From positions 38,430,426 to 38,494,425 of the forward strand of contig CP136064.1 of NCBI GenBank assembly GCA_032622095.1: a stretch of 64,000 bases of DNA. The letters run 5' to 3'. The translations under genes were made by a program, and so were the position numbers. Positions 1-10,730 of the stretch are shown piece after piece; within the stretch, counting starts at the first letter, position 1; every line of letters begins with the position of its first letter. Origin of the DNA: Siphonodentalium dalli. Taxonomy: Eukaryota; Mollusca; Scaphopoda; Gadilida; Siphonodentaliidae. The notes beneath the pieces were generated by a model. The model was not told the origin of the DNA. It searched no databases and worked only from the letters and a program-made list of their open reading frames with translations.

Positions 1-678
1 GAATGTGGTATGATTTTATTTGGCAAAACAAAAAATTCACTCTCTACTGGACAGCCGAATCGGACGGTCACATTTTGACACCGCTCTTAGCTACAGTAAT
101 TAATATAATGCCTACCAACATTCAACAGCTCTACAATACACCGGTATTGTATCGCATTGTCTTAAATTTTCACACCTCGCACCTGGCATTTTCACACCTC
201 GCTCGATCTCCTTTGTAACGCTGACAGATCTCTTTGTTCAAAATCGAATACAAATTGAAATCACCTTCGAGTTGGATATTCTGCACAAGTGTCACCCAAT
301 TTGTACCAGTAAAGTTAGTACCGAAACCAATTTTAGAAAAATTCCGCTGTAGTCAAGTGACCCAGTCCGGGATTAACAAGCGAGAACAATCCGGTTTCAC
401 TTGTATGAGCCAGTCGTCTGTTTGCAACCATGGGAAGCCCGGATTCGTGGCTAGGACCTCTACCGAGCTGATAAAGTCACATATAATGGTGATATAATGC
501 GAAAATGCCACATAATAGTGATTTAAAGCAATTTTAAAAAGTGGGTCTGATCCAGAATCCGGGAAAAAGCACTTTTTCGGCCAAATCCAGATCCAAAATC
601 CGGGTTAAAGTTAGTCCCAAAACAAAACACTGAGAAATAACCCCCATCAGGGCATTACATAACACAGCAGACATACCC
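1..678. other. No gene recognised
   Basis: I see no conserved exon on either strand. Short open frames here have no recognisable motif and no convincing splice sites. Around 540-610 a short phrase (ATCCRGAATCCGGG-like) occurs twice. The right edge is set by the first 1-kb repeat unit, which begins at ACTCCACGTCATT near 679. Confidence 0.5.
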
Positions 679-1686
679 ACACTCCACGTCATTTCGCTGG
701 TTGGTGGTTGAGCGAGTAGTCGCATCGCTCTTGCTTTGTGTCTTATCGCTGTTCCCGCTGACTGGTGCCGAATTGCTTGTGAGTAAGCCGCCCGAGCGAT
801 TTGGAGTGGTGAGTTGTTGACTGGACTTGGCAGAGGATTATGGATTTAATCCCCCCTGCTTTGTTAGCCGCCCTAGGCAGATTACACGTTGTGGATACCC
901 TTAGTTGGACACTACAAACAGGCTAGGGAAGCGTCGTGAATCTGTCTGTGGACTACCAGATTGCTCCAGCAGTACCCTCTGCTGGCCGTACCTCGGAAGC
1001 TGGACCCCACCAGTGACCTACCATCTGGTATGGTGACTTAGACCAGAAGCAGAAGAAGAGGCGGAAGAAGAAGACCCCCTTCAGGAAGAGAAGGGATGCC
1101 GACAGGGGCGAGCTGAGAGACGTCCAGCTCCCCCACTTGGCTGCTGACGTTGACGACATTTTACCAGCTAGCAGGGACGTCGATGTCATCCCGGATGTCC
1201 CTGCCGTCGTCATTGAGGCAAGCGGAGACAGGGACGCCGATACCACACCGGACATGCCTGCCACCAGCTTTGATGTGGAGATGGACACCCTACCACCTCG
1301 GACACCAGAATTCCATCTAGGCCAGGTGTCCCCCATCTCCACGGGCAGCAACAACAACAGCGGATACAGCCATTTATCTGCGGACCTCCAAGTCTCTGGA
1401 GTTGATGGCTGAATCAAAAAGAACAGGCGAAAGATGCGACCATCGAATTCAGCAGTCCGAAGCACACTTCGCGGCCAACAACCCCGAAGCAGAACAACAA
1501 AGTAAAAAAAAGAAAGCAAAGTAAAAAATCAAAATAGCTCATTTCCATTTCATGTTCATCCTGTCATGCGTTTTGTACCTTCATCTCCATGACCCTTCCC
1601 AAAACTTCAAAGTGGGTTGTAGGAGAGGGACTCCGCCCCTTTCAAATCCTCCCTGGCCAAGTCTAAATTCCCAATAATCAAAATAC
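679..1686 (+). mobile_element. Retroelement-like unit 1 (decayed ORF)
   Basis: This is the first of two head-to-tail, diverged ~1.0-kb units. Each starts at ACTCCACGT, has an ATG after ~160 bp or less, a purine-rich stretch encoding a K/R-rich segment with an RRDADR motif, an acidic segment (SGDRDADTTPD...) and an asparagine/serine-rich tail. Each ends with GTGGGTTGTAGG and CCTTTCAAATCC-like sequence. The frame is broken: the first ATG (841) runs into a stop after 28 codons, and a second open stretch covers 1137-1412. Basic RRD-type motifs followed by acidic linkers remind me of ORF1/gag-like proteins of invertebrate retroelements, but that is inference. No reverse transcriptase is present. 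Confidence 0.45.
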
Positions 1687-2692
1687 ACTCCACGTCATTC
1701 GAGTTCCGACCGCCGGTGGACTAAGACATCCCGGCTTGAGTGCTCCTGGACATCGACCACCTGGCGATCGGATTACTGACTTCAGTGGACAATGGATTCG
1801 TCTATAATACCCGCTGAAGTCAGGCTCGTGCTGAGCTCACTCAACCTGGATCACTGCCTGACCTGGAATTTACACCGGTCAGGCAGCGAGGTTGACTTGT
1901 TTTTGACATACCAGGATACACCAACACGGTCCTTATCAGGACTCTCTGCCATCCGTAACCCGGTAGCTGGAGACCACCAGCTACCTGGGGATGGAGGAGA
2001 GAAGAGGAGGCGGAGAAGAAAGAAGACCCCCATCCCACAGAAGAAGGGACGCGGACAGGAGGGCCAAGTGGAAACAGGGGCGAGCTGAGAGATGCCCTGC
2101 TCCCCCCCACTTGGCCTCCGCCGACGATATTACCACCAGAAGCAGGGATGCCGTTGCCAATCCGATGTCCCTCCTATCGTCACAGAGATCAGTGGAGACA
2201 GGGATGCGGATACCACCCCGGACGTCCCTGCCGCTGACTTTGGGGTGGAGATGGACACCTTGGACACCGGAATACCATCACAGCCCGGTGTCCTCCATCT
2301 CGACCACCAGCAATAACAACAACTCTAACAGCGGCTCCACCTACTCAGCGAGGGACGACCCAGTCGTTCAGAGCGCTTTGAAGGCGGCGGCAGCAGCCAA
2401 GAAAGACATGGCAGACTTACAAGAATCAGCAAAAAGAGATCTAGCCAGGGCCATCGCCTCCGAACCAGTAACAACAACAACAACAACAACAACAAAACCA
2501 GTAACAACATCAGCAGAGAGGGAAAAAAAGAAAGCAAAGAACACAAAAAAATAAGATCATCTCCATTCACGCTCACCATTTCATGACATTACCTATTAAA
2601 TCTCAAAAGTGGGTTGTAGGGAAGAGGTCCCCCCCTTCCAAATCCTCCCGGGTTAAATCCCAAACCCCATAAAAACGAAACAAAACACACTC
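1687..2692 (+). mobile_element. Retroelement-like unit 2 (decayed ORF)
   Basis: This is a second copy of the preceding unit, offset by about 1,008 bp. An ATG at 1792 opens a 98-codon frame starting MDSSIIPAEVRLVLSS. An overlapping frame from 1991 carries PPSHRRRDADRRAKWKQGR and continues to 2554. The conserved acidic phrase SGDRDADTTPDVPA lies in a different frame (2092-2316), so at least one frameshift separates parts that were probably once contiguous. An (ACA)n tract at about 2468-2496 encodes a threonine run. The next unit would start at ACTCCACGT (about 2690), which leads instead into unrelated repeats. Confidence 0.45.
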
Positions 2693-2720
2693 CACGTTAG
2701 ACTTCAAACAGTCTAATCAG

Positions 2721-3085
2721 AGTTTTATTTTATATGAACCAAGCCACAACGCAAATTGTCCAAACACCAAGCCGCAGCTTGGTGTCCGTCGCACTTGTGT
2801 TCTAGGCGGTTTAATTAGACTTTCGTCATCAAATATCATTAAAATAGTTTTATTTGGTAATATAAACATTACATATACATAATAATATAGATATAAGCTG
2901 ATGGGAGCTTTATTTTATTTGAACCAAGCCACAACGCAAAATGTCCAAACACCAAGCCGCAGCTTTGCGTCCATCGCGCTGTGTTCTAGGCGATTTATTT
3001 AGGCTTTCGTCCATCAAATATCATTCAAATAGTTTTATTTGGTCATATAGACATCACATATACATAATAATATAGAATAAACTTC
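2721..3085 (+). repeat. Tandem duplication, 186-bp period
   Basis: Two diverged copies in tandem, each containing GAACCAAGCCACAACGCAAA, CAAACACCAAGCCGCAGCTT, TTCTAGGCG and a tail ACATATACATAATAATATAG. The GAACC of the two copies lies at 2735 and 2921. The following segment to about 3200 ends in GAGAATAAAGAATTGACTTG, a phrase resembling the 3' end of a polyadenylated retroelement. This suggests, without proving, that the duplication is a retroelement 3' region. Confidence 0.6.
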
Positions 3086-3299
3086 AATTATACTTCTTAT
3101 TTCCTACGGCTTGGTATGGCTTGGTGTTTAGTCACACCCTTATTTTCTCTATACCTGTATTTATAAGGTGGTGAGAATAAAGAATTGACTTGAACTGAGA
3201 CAGCAATATAAGTTTGGTGCCAGTCAGTGTACTAATGTGTTTCTAACATTCTTAAAGCAGTGGCTCAGTTATTAGATTAGTGATGCACTGGATATAGTG

Positions 3300-3640
3300 T
3301 CTCTGACATTTGCAGAATGAGGTTGCCAGAGGGTGAAATTAACGACGCGGGTTAGCATCACCAAATTCACCCTCTGGGGACCTCATTCTGCTTAGGCCTC
3401 ATCTTCTGGGAAGTATCTATAGTGCAAATTAACATTGTTTTTAGTTACTTTTTCCCTTCGGTTCAGTTTCAATATCCCATAATTTGCAGAAGATAAATTG
3501 CATAATCGAGGCGACTAATGGGTGAACATTAACAACTTCAACTGGGGGTACTTCAATCGTATCCTAGGTCTCCCATAACAGTTGAGGCCTAAGCAGAATG
3601 AGGTTCCCAGAGGGCGAATTTGGTAAAGCTAGCCCAGTGC
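3300..3640. mobile_element. hAT-like nested-hairpin MITE, long variant, broken
   Basis: It contains CATTTGCAGAATGAGG, the 90-bp internal hairpin (GCAGAATGAG...CTCATTCTGC) and the long-variant spacer (CATCTTCTGGGAAGTATCTA ... AACTTCAACTGGGG). The second hairpin starts at about 3593 but is interrupted at about 3640 by a different repeat. The outer CAAGCC end is not recognisable. Confidence 0.75.
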
Positions 3641-3962
3641 ACAGGCTCCCATGGAACTAAATATCTGTGCCAAGTTTTATATAAATTGACCAAAAAATGT
3701 AGAAACAAAAGCTCGGACAAAATTATACATGTTGTGAAAAAGGAGGATAACTCCATCAAAAAAGTCTGACAGACATCAGGTGCACAGGTTCCCATGGTGG
3801 TTGATGTCTGTGCCAAGTTTCACAGAAAATGATTAAAAAACGACTGAGAAAAACTCCGGACAAATATGTGTCCACGGACGGATGGACAGACAGACAAGCT
3901 CATTCCAGTATATACCCCCCCCCCACAACTTTGTTGCGGGGGGGGGGGGGGGGGGGGGGGTA
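3640..3962. repeat. Module repeat ending in C/G homopolymer hairpin
   Basis: Two modules share CAGGYTCCCATGG and CTGTGCCAAGTTT (about 3646 and 3785), followed by a GGACGGATGGACAGACAGAC phrase and a terminal foldback of C-run, ACAACTTTGTTG and a long G-run (about 3908-3960). This is the reverse-orientation form of the stem-loop-headed module elements seen elsewhere in the window. The G-run length is likely to be unreliable in assembly. Confidence 0.6.
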
Positions 3963-4270
3963 TAATCAATGAACAAACTTACCAATGATAACATGACTGT
4001 AAGTGTGTGGTTGAGTGTATGTGACATCTTAATATATGTACTGTTTTCACAGATATGCCTGCCATGGCTTAGGCTACTTTTCTGCAGTGGAACCAGTGAT
4101 GTGTGGTACTCTTCTCCGGTGTCATTCCATGAGTCACATACTGCTGGAGTTCTGAAAGAAGAAATATTGTATGTAGGCTTCCATCCACATGAGGAGAGGC
4201 AAACAGATATCTGTCAGTTGGACTATTTTTCTATTTTGTTGTTTTATGGATCCTCCAACCAAAGCCTGAT
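3963..4270. other. Unresolved low-repeat stretch
   Basis: A stretch of ordinary complexity with an open plus-strand frame (3969-4298) preceded at 4051 by a plausible acceptor (TTTTCACAG), and an open minus-strand frame behind TTCTTTCAG. Neither translation matches a family I recognise, and neither has a donor site in a convincing place. It does not resemble the missing part of TMEM248. Confidence 0.25.
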
Positions 4271-4345
4271 TATAGTGTGTATGTCATTTGCAGAATGAGG
4301 TCCCCAGAGGGTGAATTTATTGACGCTATCCCACATAGCGGAGCC
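4270..4345. mobile_element. Half of a CAAGCC-type MITE
   Basis: It starts AGCCTGATTATAGTGTGTAT, then CATTTGCAGAATGAGG and the left arm of the internal hairpin, and stops after the loop (CCCACATAGCGG). The right half is missing, so this is a truncated copy. Confidence 0.65.
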
Positions 4346-5422
4346 ACTAGGATACTTTGCTAATATTTTAAGATACTCGCAGAAGGCTTTCTTTCACATT
4401 TATTACAAATTCATTTTACCATTTTGTCTAAAAGTTATATATATTACATTCAATTTAAGATTTTTTGTTCTAACTAACTTTGGAGAAATTGATGGTTGCC
4501 ATCTAGTTGTCACCCAGAAGATCCATATGAAGTTTTGTGATGATTGGATGAGGGATATGGTCTGTAGGGTGTGCCAAAGGATTTAGTTATGCAAAGAGTA
4601 AAATCCAAGATGGCTGCTGGTGGCCATGTTTTTCATTGAAATTTGTTCAAATTTGATAGCTCCCATCTAGTTTTGATCCTAAACATGCCGACAAATTTTC
4701 AAACAATTCTCCAATCAATGCATTGGTACCTGATTTTGCAATCCTTCGGGAAGCTCATGGAACAGTTAATTGCATATTGTTTAATAAATGCATATTCAGG
4801 TATTTACATAAAATTAGTCTGCATCAAACCATTTTTTTCTAAAAAAAATACTCTTTTTTACCCATTGATTTGCATAGAAATCATGTGGTATTCCAGTTTA
4901 TTGCATACTAAAATCGCTGAAAATATTCTAAAATGAGCCAACAATTGGGATGAATTGGTAACATGTCAAGGTGTTCATCAATCACCATGTTTTTATTAAT
5001 TATTTATTTTATTTTTATGGCCCTCATGTTGACAAAAACAATGCATATCACACACTTTATGGCATTCCAATTGTTCTAAAAGTGATGAACAACATCATGG
5101 GTATGGGGTATTACACAATTATGCATATTTGGTTAATTGCAGAAGAAAAACCTGAAAAGACGCTGTGCAATAAGTCAATTGACTGTATCTGAGCATGTTT
5201 TTCAGAATTTAAACCGAGTTTGTGTTTTAGTCGAACATTAATAAATGGGGAGCTATTCTTACTTTGTCTGTGGAAAGAATCCTTCTGGAGCCTGGAAACT
5301 GATGCATGCCAATACACTGACTTTTTCACATCTTTTTGACCGGCATTTTGTGGATTTCCACTGATTTGGTAACATAAATGAAGCATTCATTTGAAGTGAA
5401 CCAGCATATCCTGAAACATAAC
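4346..5422. other. A/T-rich spacer with reversed module repeats
   Basis: No exon is recognised. At about 4500-4640 there is a diverged, reverse-oriented copy of the ~160-bp module found in the MNT intron arrays; the clearest part is GAGTAAAATCCAAGATGGCT near 4597. A related phrase follows at 4640-4720. The remainder to 5422 is A/T-rich with no convincing feature. Confidence 0.45.
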
Positions 5423-5676
5423 CAAGCCTTGAAATAGGGTGTCTGTCATTTGCAGAATGAGGTTCCCAGAGGGTGAATTTAGTGATGCTACCCCGCATAG
5501 CGGGCTAGCATCACCAAATTCACACTCTGGGGACCTCATTCTGCTTACACCTCAGCAGAATGAGGTTCCCAGAGGGTGAATTTGGTGATGATAGCCCGCT
5601 ATGCAGGGTAGCATCACTGAATTCACCCTCTGGGGACCTCATTCTGCAAATGACAGACACCCTATTTCAAGGCTTG
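5423..5676. mobile_element. hAT-like nested-hairpin MITE with perfect 8-bp TSD
   Basis: Terminal inverted repeats CAAGCCTTGAAATAGGGTGT and its complement bound two back-to-back hairpins of about 90 bp each (GCAGAATGAGG...CCTCATTCTGC). The flanks are identical 8-mers, AACATAAC on the left (5415-5422) and AACATAAC on the right (5677-5684). An 8-bp duplication is typical of hAT transposons; there is no transposase, so the element is non-autonomous. Confidence 0.9.
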
Positions 5677-5709
5677 AACATAACACAAATAAAAAATTTA
5701 CGTAATAAC

Positions 5710-6060
5710 TAGGACAGAAAACCGGAAAAAAAAAAAACTATTGAACACTCAATTGATTGCCCTCATAGTGAACATCCATGCACCAAATTTCATTGAGATT
5801 TGTCAACCAATGGTGGAGATATCTGCTGGGACGGACAAAAATAATTAAATATTTCCAGATAAACAAAGATGAATAACTCTAGAATGGAAAATCTGTAAAA
5901 AAAAAACAATTGAACACTACGTTGAATGCCCTCGTAGTAGTGAATATCCATACCAAATTTCATTCAGATCCGACAACAGGTGTTCGAGTTATCTGCCCGG
6001 ACGGACGGAATGGCCAGACGGACAAGGTCAATCTAGTATACTCTCCATTCTCTTCGAGAA
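5710..6060 (-). repeat. Reversed GAAATTTGGTATG modules
   Basis: Two modules in reverse orientation carry ACCAAATTTCATT and TATCTGC..GGACGGAC phrases (5779 and 5950). Read on the minus strand they match the modules arrayed at 26.6-27.6 kb. Confidence 0.65.
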
Positions 6061-6271
6061 TTACAATACCATTACCATGTTTATATTGGAAGTAATGAGA
6101 GGTGTAATACTATCACTGAGTTTATGCACATAATTATTAACATACTGGCATTATTCATTGACACCTGATCAGGTATTCATTTATTGCATGAGTTGTGCAA
6201 GACAATTGCAACCAAAGTCCTTTGTACAGCAAAACACTTATTGTTTGAATTCATGCTGGCGTTTTGTTTTC

Positions 6272-8451
6272 TTAAAGGAATACGGTCCTGAAAAAACAAT
6301 ATTATTTTCTTTCAATATACCGATAATATATATATAAAATGTCCATTGGGCGTATATAATCTAATATTCGGCCGCCAATCGTTATTTTAATAACGATTAA
6401 AAAAAATTCCGAAGTTAGCCGAAGATTTTGTTGTAGACGAAGTCACGTGATCATCAGCCCGATCACGTGATTGTCACATGTAAACAGAAGCATAGCACGT
6501 GATCGATCACGTGGTAACTCATTGACAACGCATAGATACGCGACGGCGGTATTTTAAGTTTGCATGTAGTCGATCGCGGCCTTTGAAGATTGTCGCGTTA
6601 TCACACTGCGAATGCAAAACTTCGCTGAAAACATCGCCTTTCTCGTAATTAAATGTCTTTATCGTGTTATTATTACTATTATTATATGTATCGCGATGTG
6701 TTGTTACAATAAAGCCATGCCCGTATATTATTCAGTTTTGCGCGCATTTATCTATATAAACGCGTGCTCGTGTTGATATATATTTTCGTTACCGGAATAG
6801 TCCAAGTTATATTATATATGCATATCAAGATTGCATATATACGCGAAGACTTGCACAGTTATTAGGCAATTATCATCTCGTAAACATTCCAATTTCCAGA
6901 TGCCATTAGTCGTGTGTCAATAAAGAGCGTTTAGTTTTAATTTATCGTAACGCGGTAAAACAACACAAAATTGGTTTATTGCTGTCGGATTTAATCAATT
7001 ATAATCAAGTCATTCATTACCAATATGATATGATAAGTTCATTTTTCCTTGGTTATGAATCATGTATATATTTGGGCAATATGGTGTTTATATATATTTC
7101 GGAATATTGCTTCCCCACCCCAAAACAATCTAGCCGACTGTCACTGATGGAAATTCACTGCATCTATGCATGGTTATTGGCCTATAAAATTAGTACTCTA
7201 GCGATGCGGTCTATTGAATATCCAGGTCATAAATCGACCTCTATGTGTCAATTACGCATAACAATAGGGTTATAACATATATAAATGTTCGCCGTGGTTC
7301 GTTTAAAAATCCAATCATATATAACACTTTTTGAAGGAGGGATAATAATCCGGTTTAATATGGAATCACATATTCAAGTGCTCTTTATTCGCAATATATC
7401 GTAATAGTGAACGCTCTTTATTGCGTCAAGGTAAAGGGACTCGACTTAGAACAGTTGTTCTAGTGATTGTTTACTGATTACAACAATACAGGTCAATACA
7501 TGTACATGAACTTCCGATATGCATGCTTTATATATCCTTCCATCATTGTCATAGCAATTTCCGCTTTATTAAACTCTTTTTATTCGTACCATATTAGGAA
7601 AACTCTTAACATGGAACGCTCTTTATTGAGCCATGGTGAAGGAAATGGGGACTCGACTTAGAATAGTTGTCATCGTGAATTATTCATCAACATACTCCCC
7701 ACTTTAACTGCAATTGTATGTATTCGTAACCATGACTGACTCGTCAAATTAAATGCTCTTTATTTGGTATATGTAATCGGTTTCTGATTTTGCGCAACGG
7801 GTTTCCCACAGAAATCCTGCCAAATGTCACGTAAACGAACATCGTTTGGAAATGAATACAGCATATGCCTAACTGAGAGTCACTAGAATGAATTAATGAT
7901 TGTAAATACGGGACACTCGGGGCATATATACGGAAAATTAAAACAACATCGCGAACACGCACCCGAATAAAGTTCACATGCCGGCTCGTGTTTTTATAAG
8001 CTTTATACGCAAGTGTTATCTACCCCGCTCAATCGTCCCTCTATATTTTTTGTCAAAACAATACCGTAACTTTCCAAACAGCACTTAAGACAAATCACAA
8101 GTGAAGATAACTCACCGCGCGATGACAATTCACCATGTGTACACAATGCTATTGATATGCCCCGCAGTAATTACATTACACTCACGCGCTGATGTCGATT
8201 CCGGATTTTCCATCGCCATATAGGTAGACATAATTAACTCCGACTCCGATTCCCTGTTTTTAATTAGTTTACCTCGCTTGACGTCATGCGAGGTTTTGCG
8301 ACGGAGATAGCCGACAACCGGTGGTGGTATTATTTATTTATTTCTCGGCTTATTTATTACGCGATTTTTATGGGACTTGGATCATTGTGATCACAATAGG
8401 GGTGGCTTTCCGATAGAGTTTTGTTGTTTCATGAGGATAGTAATCCTTTAA
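6272..8451. mobile_element. TTAA-flanked 2.2-kb non-autonomous element
   Basis: The left end reads TTAAAGGAATACGGTCCT and the right end, on the complement, TTAAAGGATTACTATCCT, giving about 15 of 18 matching positions around a TTAA on each side. Inside, two related segments (about 7400 and 7610) both read AACGCTCTTTATT...GGGACTCGACTTAGAA, and AAGAGCGTTTAG at 6925 is a third relative. Four CACGTG E-boxes are clustered at 6444-6513. No transposase frame is visible. TTAA duplications are typical of piggyBac and Kolobok. The ends were paired by eye, so this is a moderate-confidence call. Confidence 0.5.
6444..6513. promoter_or_regulatory. Cluster of four CACGTG E-boxes
   Basis: CACGTG occurs at 6444, 6464, 6496 and 6508, mostly as TCACGTGA. 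A fifth, weaker CACATG lies at 6475. CACGTG is the classical site for MAX-network and MiT/USF proteins. The cluster lies inside the TTAA-flanked element, so it may have arrived with it. Function is unknown. Confidence 0.4.
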
Positions 8452-8778
8452 TGACTAATTTGTGTTGTATTATTTATAGAGTATTCTGAAAATCTGCCCT
8501 GACTGAGTATACATACTCGGGTATATTTACCATGTAACTTTTAAATTTGAGTTTACAAAGAACCCATGTAAACTACTGAGGTCGTAAATTTTTACAATGT
8601 TTAAGCCTTTGAAAATCTGATTATGGGTGAAACATATACATTAAATTAGAAGAAAATCATAAATAATAATGTGCTAAAACAACATCCTTCAAAAATTGTC
8701 TGAGTGCTTAAATCTCAACTATGCATGTATTAGTTGCCAAAAAAGATCTGTAGCATTATTCATGGGTACATTTAGGAG
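8452..8778. other. A/T-rich spacer, nothing recognised
   Basis: Unique-looking A/T-rich sequence with no exon, RNA gene or repeat I can name. It ends in the target TTTAGGAG that was duplicated by the next MITE. Confidence 0.5.
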
Positions 8779-9032
8779 CAAGCCTTGAAATAGAGTGTCT
8801 GTCATTTGCAGAATGAGGTCCCCAGAGGGTGAATTTAGTGATGCTACCCCGCATAGCGGGCTAGCATCACCAAATTCACCCTCTGGGAACCTCATTCTGC
8901 TGAGTTGTAAGCAGAATGAGGTCCCCAGAGGGTGAATTTGGTGATGCTAGCCCGCTATGCGGGGTAGCATCACTAAATTCACCCTCTGGGGACCTCATTC
9001 TGCAAATGACAGACACCCTATTTCAAGGCTTG
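8779..9032. mobile_element. hAT-like nested-hairpin MITE with perfect 8-bp TSD
   Basis: A well-preserved 254-bp copy. The CAAGCCTTGAAATAG termini enclose two internal hairpins separated by a short TGAGTTGTAAGC linker. The target duplication is TTTAGGAG on both sides (8771-8778 and 9033-9040). It is a good type specimen for the family. Confidence 0.92.
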
Positions 9033-9177
9033 TTTAGGAGATAATATTACTCTATTGAGTTGGATTTTCAGCAATTTGAGCATGAAAATAGTATGTGGCG
9101 TGCCAGCAAATTCACAAACATGCTAAATTCCCTGAATATCCAACAGGGATCTTTTATGTAAATTTTTTTCTCATGCC

Positions 9178-9417
9178 TGAACTCTTTCATGACGGGAGCT
9201 GTGCTGGTGCAGCATTAAAGAGCCTGTGCCAGTGCATTTTCTTATATATGCGAGTCTCCCATAATGCATTGGCTTACAAGATCAAGGTAAATATTGTTAG
9301 GCCAATGCATTCTCTTATATATGCGAGGCTCAATATGGGCGACTCGCATATATTAGAGAATGCATTGGCACAGGGTTTTCGCAAAAAATCAGGAGGCTCC
9401 ATTCATGGAAGGGTTAA
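9178..9417. mobile_element. TTAA-type MITE, CCCTTTCATG subfamily
   Basis: The left end AACTCTTTCATGACGGGAGC is slightly decayed from TTAACCCTTTCATG; the right end is CATGGAAGGGTTAA. The inside has two hairpins made of GCATTCTCTTATATATGCGA and its complement, joined by a TTGTAAG/AAGGTAAATATTG linker. It is non-coding; the long open frame across it is incidental. Confidence 0.8.
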
Positions 9418-9585
9418 TCATCAAATTACATTTCAATGATCTATTAATCAGTGCAATTAACCTCTAGTTATACAGTAATGCTCTAATTAATCAACCTTTA
9501 TCTCTATCTCTATTATCTCAGGTTATGTTTTATGGGGTTACTCAGAACAACACCAGAATAACTTCCTGTTTATAACTGTATCTAT

Positions 9586-9800
9586 ATAACCCTTTCAGTT
9601 CCAAGTCCGATTTTTGTATCAACCCATATTTCCTTGATCATTTTTCAAATTTATTGATTATAATAATGTGATACATTGATGGAAATAGCTCTTAGAGCTC
9701 TTTCCATCAATGTATCACATTATTATAATCAATAAATTAAAAAAATGATCAAGGAAATATGGGTTGATACAAAAATCGGACTTGGCACTGAAAGGGTTAA
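9586..9800. mobile_element. TTAA-type MITE forming a near-perfect ~210-bp hairpin
   Basis: The termini are AACCCTTTCAGTTCCAAGTC and its complement ending AAAGGGTTAA. The two arms (about 9590-9690 and 9697-9797) are almost exact inverted copies around an AGCTCTTAGAGCTC centre. The termini match the CAGTGCCAGGTCCGATTTTT subfamily at 11.2, 25.3, 34.7 and 63.6 kb, but the interior differs completely from theirs. Confidence 0.85.
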
Positions 9801-9959
9801 ACAAATGTTCAAGTTGACTTGATTATGTGACTCCTGGCAGCGTGGTAACATATTTTATGTGTGGTGTCAATGACAACATGCTATATTCAAAATGTGTTTC
9901 TCCAATCAGCAGCTGATGCTGGTGAATCGAAAACTAAACAAATAAAACAAACATGCAAC

Positions 9960-10195
9960 ATAACCCTTTCATGATGGGAGTTGAGTTGGTGCAGCATTAA
10001 AGATCATGTGCCAGTGCATACTCTTATATATGTGAGTCTCCCACAGGGAGCCTTGCATATATAAGAGAATGCACTGGCTTACAAAGTCAAGGTAATTATT
10101 GTTAGGCCAATTTATTCTCTTATTTATTTATAAGAGAATGCATTAGCACAGGGTTTTCGCAAAATTTCATGAAGCTCCAGAAATGGAATGGTTAA
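9960..10195. mobile_element. TTAA-type MITE, CCCTTTCATG subfamily
   Basis: The left end is ATAACCCTTTCATGATGGGA and the right end AAATGGAATGGTTAA. Internal GCATTCTCTTATATATG-type hairpins are present but the second is partly decayed (ATTCTCTTATTTATTTATAA). Confidence 0.8.
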
Positions 10196-10410
10196 ATTAC
10201 ATATGAACACATCAATTCTCATTTGTGACCTTGGCAAAAATCTTTGTCAAAGTAGTTATATTCAATTGTTCCCCCATGCATGAGATAATATAATTTCAGA
10301 GGTCAATGGAAGCTGCAGATATCATATACATGTATATCTTGAAGATATATTTAGACAATTTACTTTATGGCAACAAAACACTTTGTGATTTCCAGCATAA
10401 TACATGTATT
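10196..10410. other. Spacer, nothing recognised
   Basis: No exon or repeat is recognised. I looked here for the next TMEM248 exon on the minus strand and did not find one. Confidence 0.4.
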
Positions 10411-10414
10411 AGAA

Positions 10415-10692
10415 ACACTAGGGGTTGCCCATCAAATATGACGGATTACAGGTAAAATATCGATTTTATGACCATTAGAAAGAGTGCTATATCTTAGGCC
10501 CTCTTTAACCAATCGGCCTGCAATTTAATGTGTCGTATTCTAAGACGTGCAGCCGGACTGGTCAAAAGTTGGGCGCAATCGGACAAGAGGGGTCATATAT
10601 TTTTAAATGCCCCAATATCGTGACATAGTTACAAACAAACAGACACACACACACACACACAAACACTTGGCTTTTATATAGATAGATAATTT
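10415..10692 (+). mobile_element. Probable RTE-like retroelement 3' end
   Basis: The segment runs from CACTAGGGGTTGCCCATCAA to an (AC)n tract followed by AAACACTTGGCTTTTATATA and GATAGATAA. A CACACA tract followed by TTTATATAGATAGATA is typical of 3' ends of RTE-class LINEs in many animals. No coding part is retained. The class call is from memory of such tails and is tentative. Confidence 0.4.
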
Positions 10693-10730
10693 CTGATCAA
10701 TACATTCTCAAAAGTAAGGCAATATCTCAC

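Noticed and set aside
953-1519. 188-codon minus-strand open frame
   Set aside because: It is antisense to the better-supported plus-strand unit, of low complexity (S/L/F runs) and without motifs.
3938-3960. Long G-run (also C-runs at 29949 and 49133)
   Set aside because: Homopolymers of this kind are common at hairpin ends of these repeats and prone to length error; no G-quadruplex claim is made.
3969-4298. 109-codon plus-strand open frame with an acceptor-like site
   Set aside because: No recognisable family, and its 3' end runs into a MITE. It was kept only as an unresolved stretch.
9095-9439. 114-codon open frame
   Set aside because: It lies across a TTAA-type MITE and translates its hairpins.
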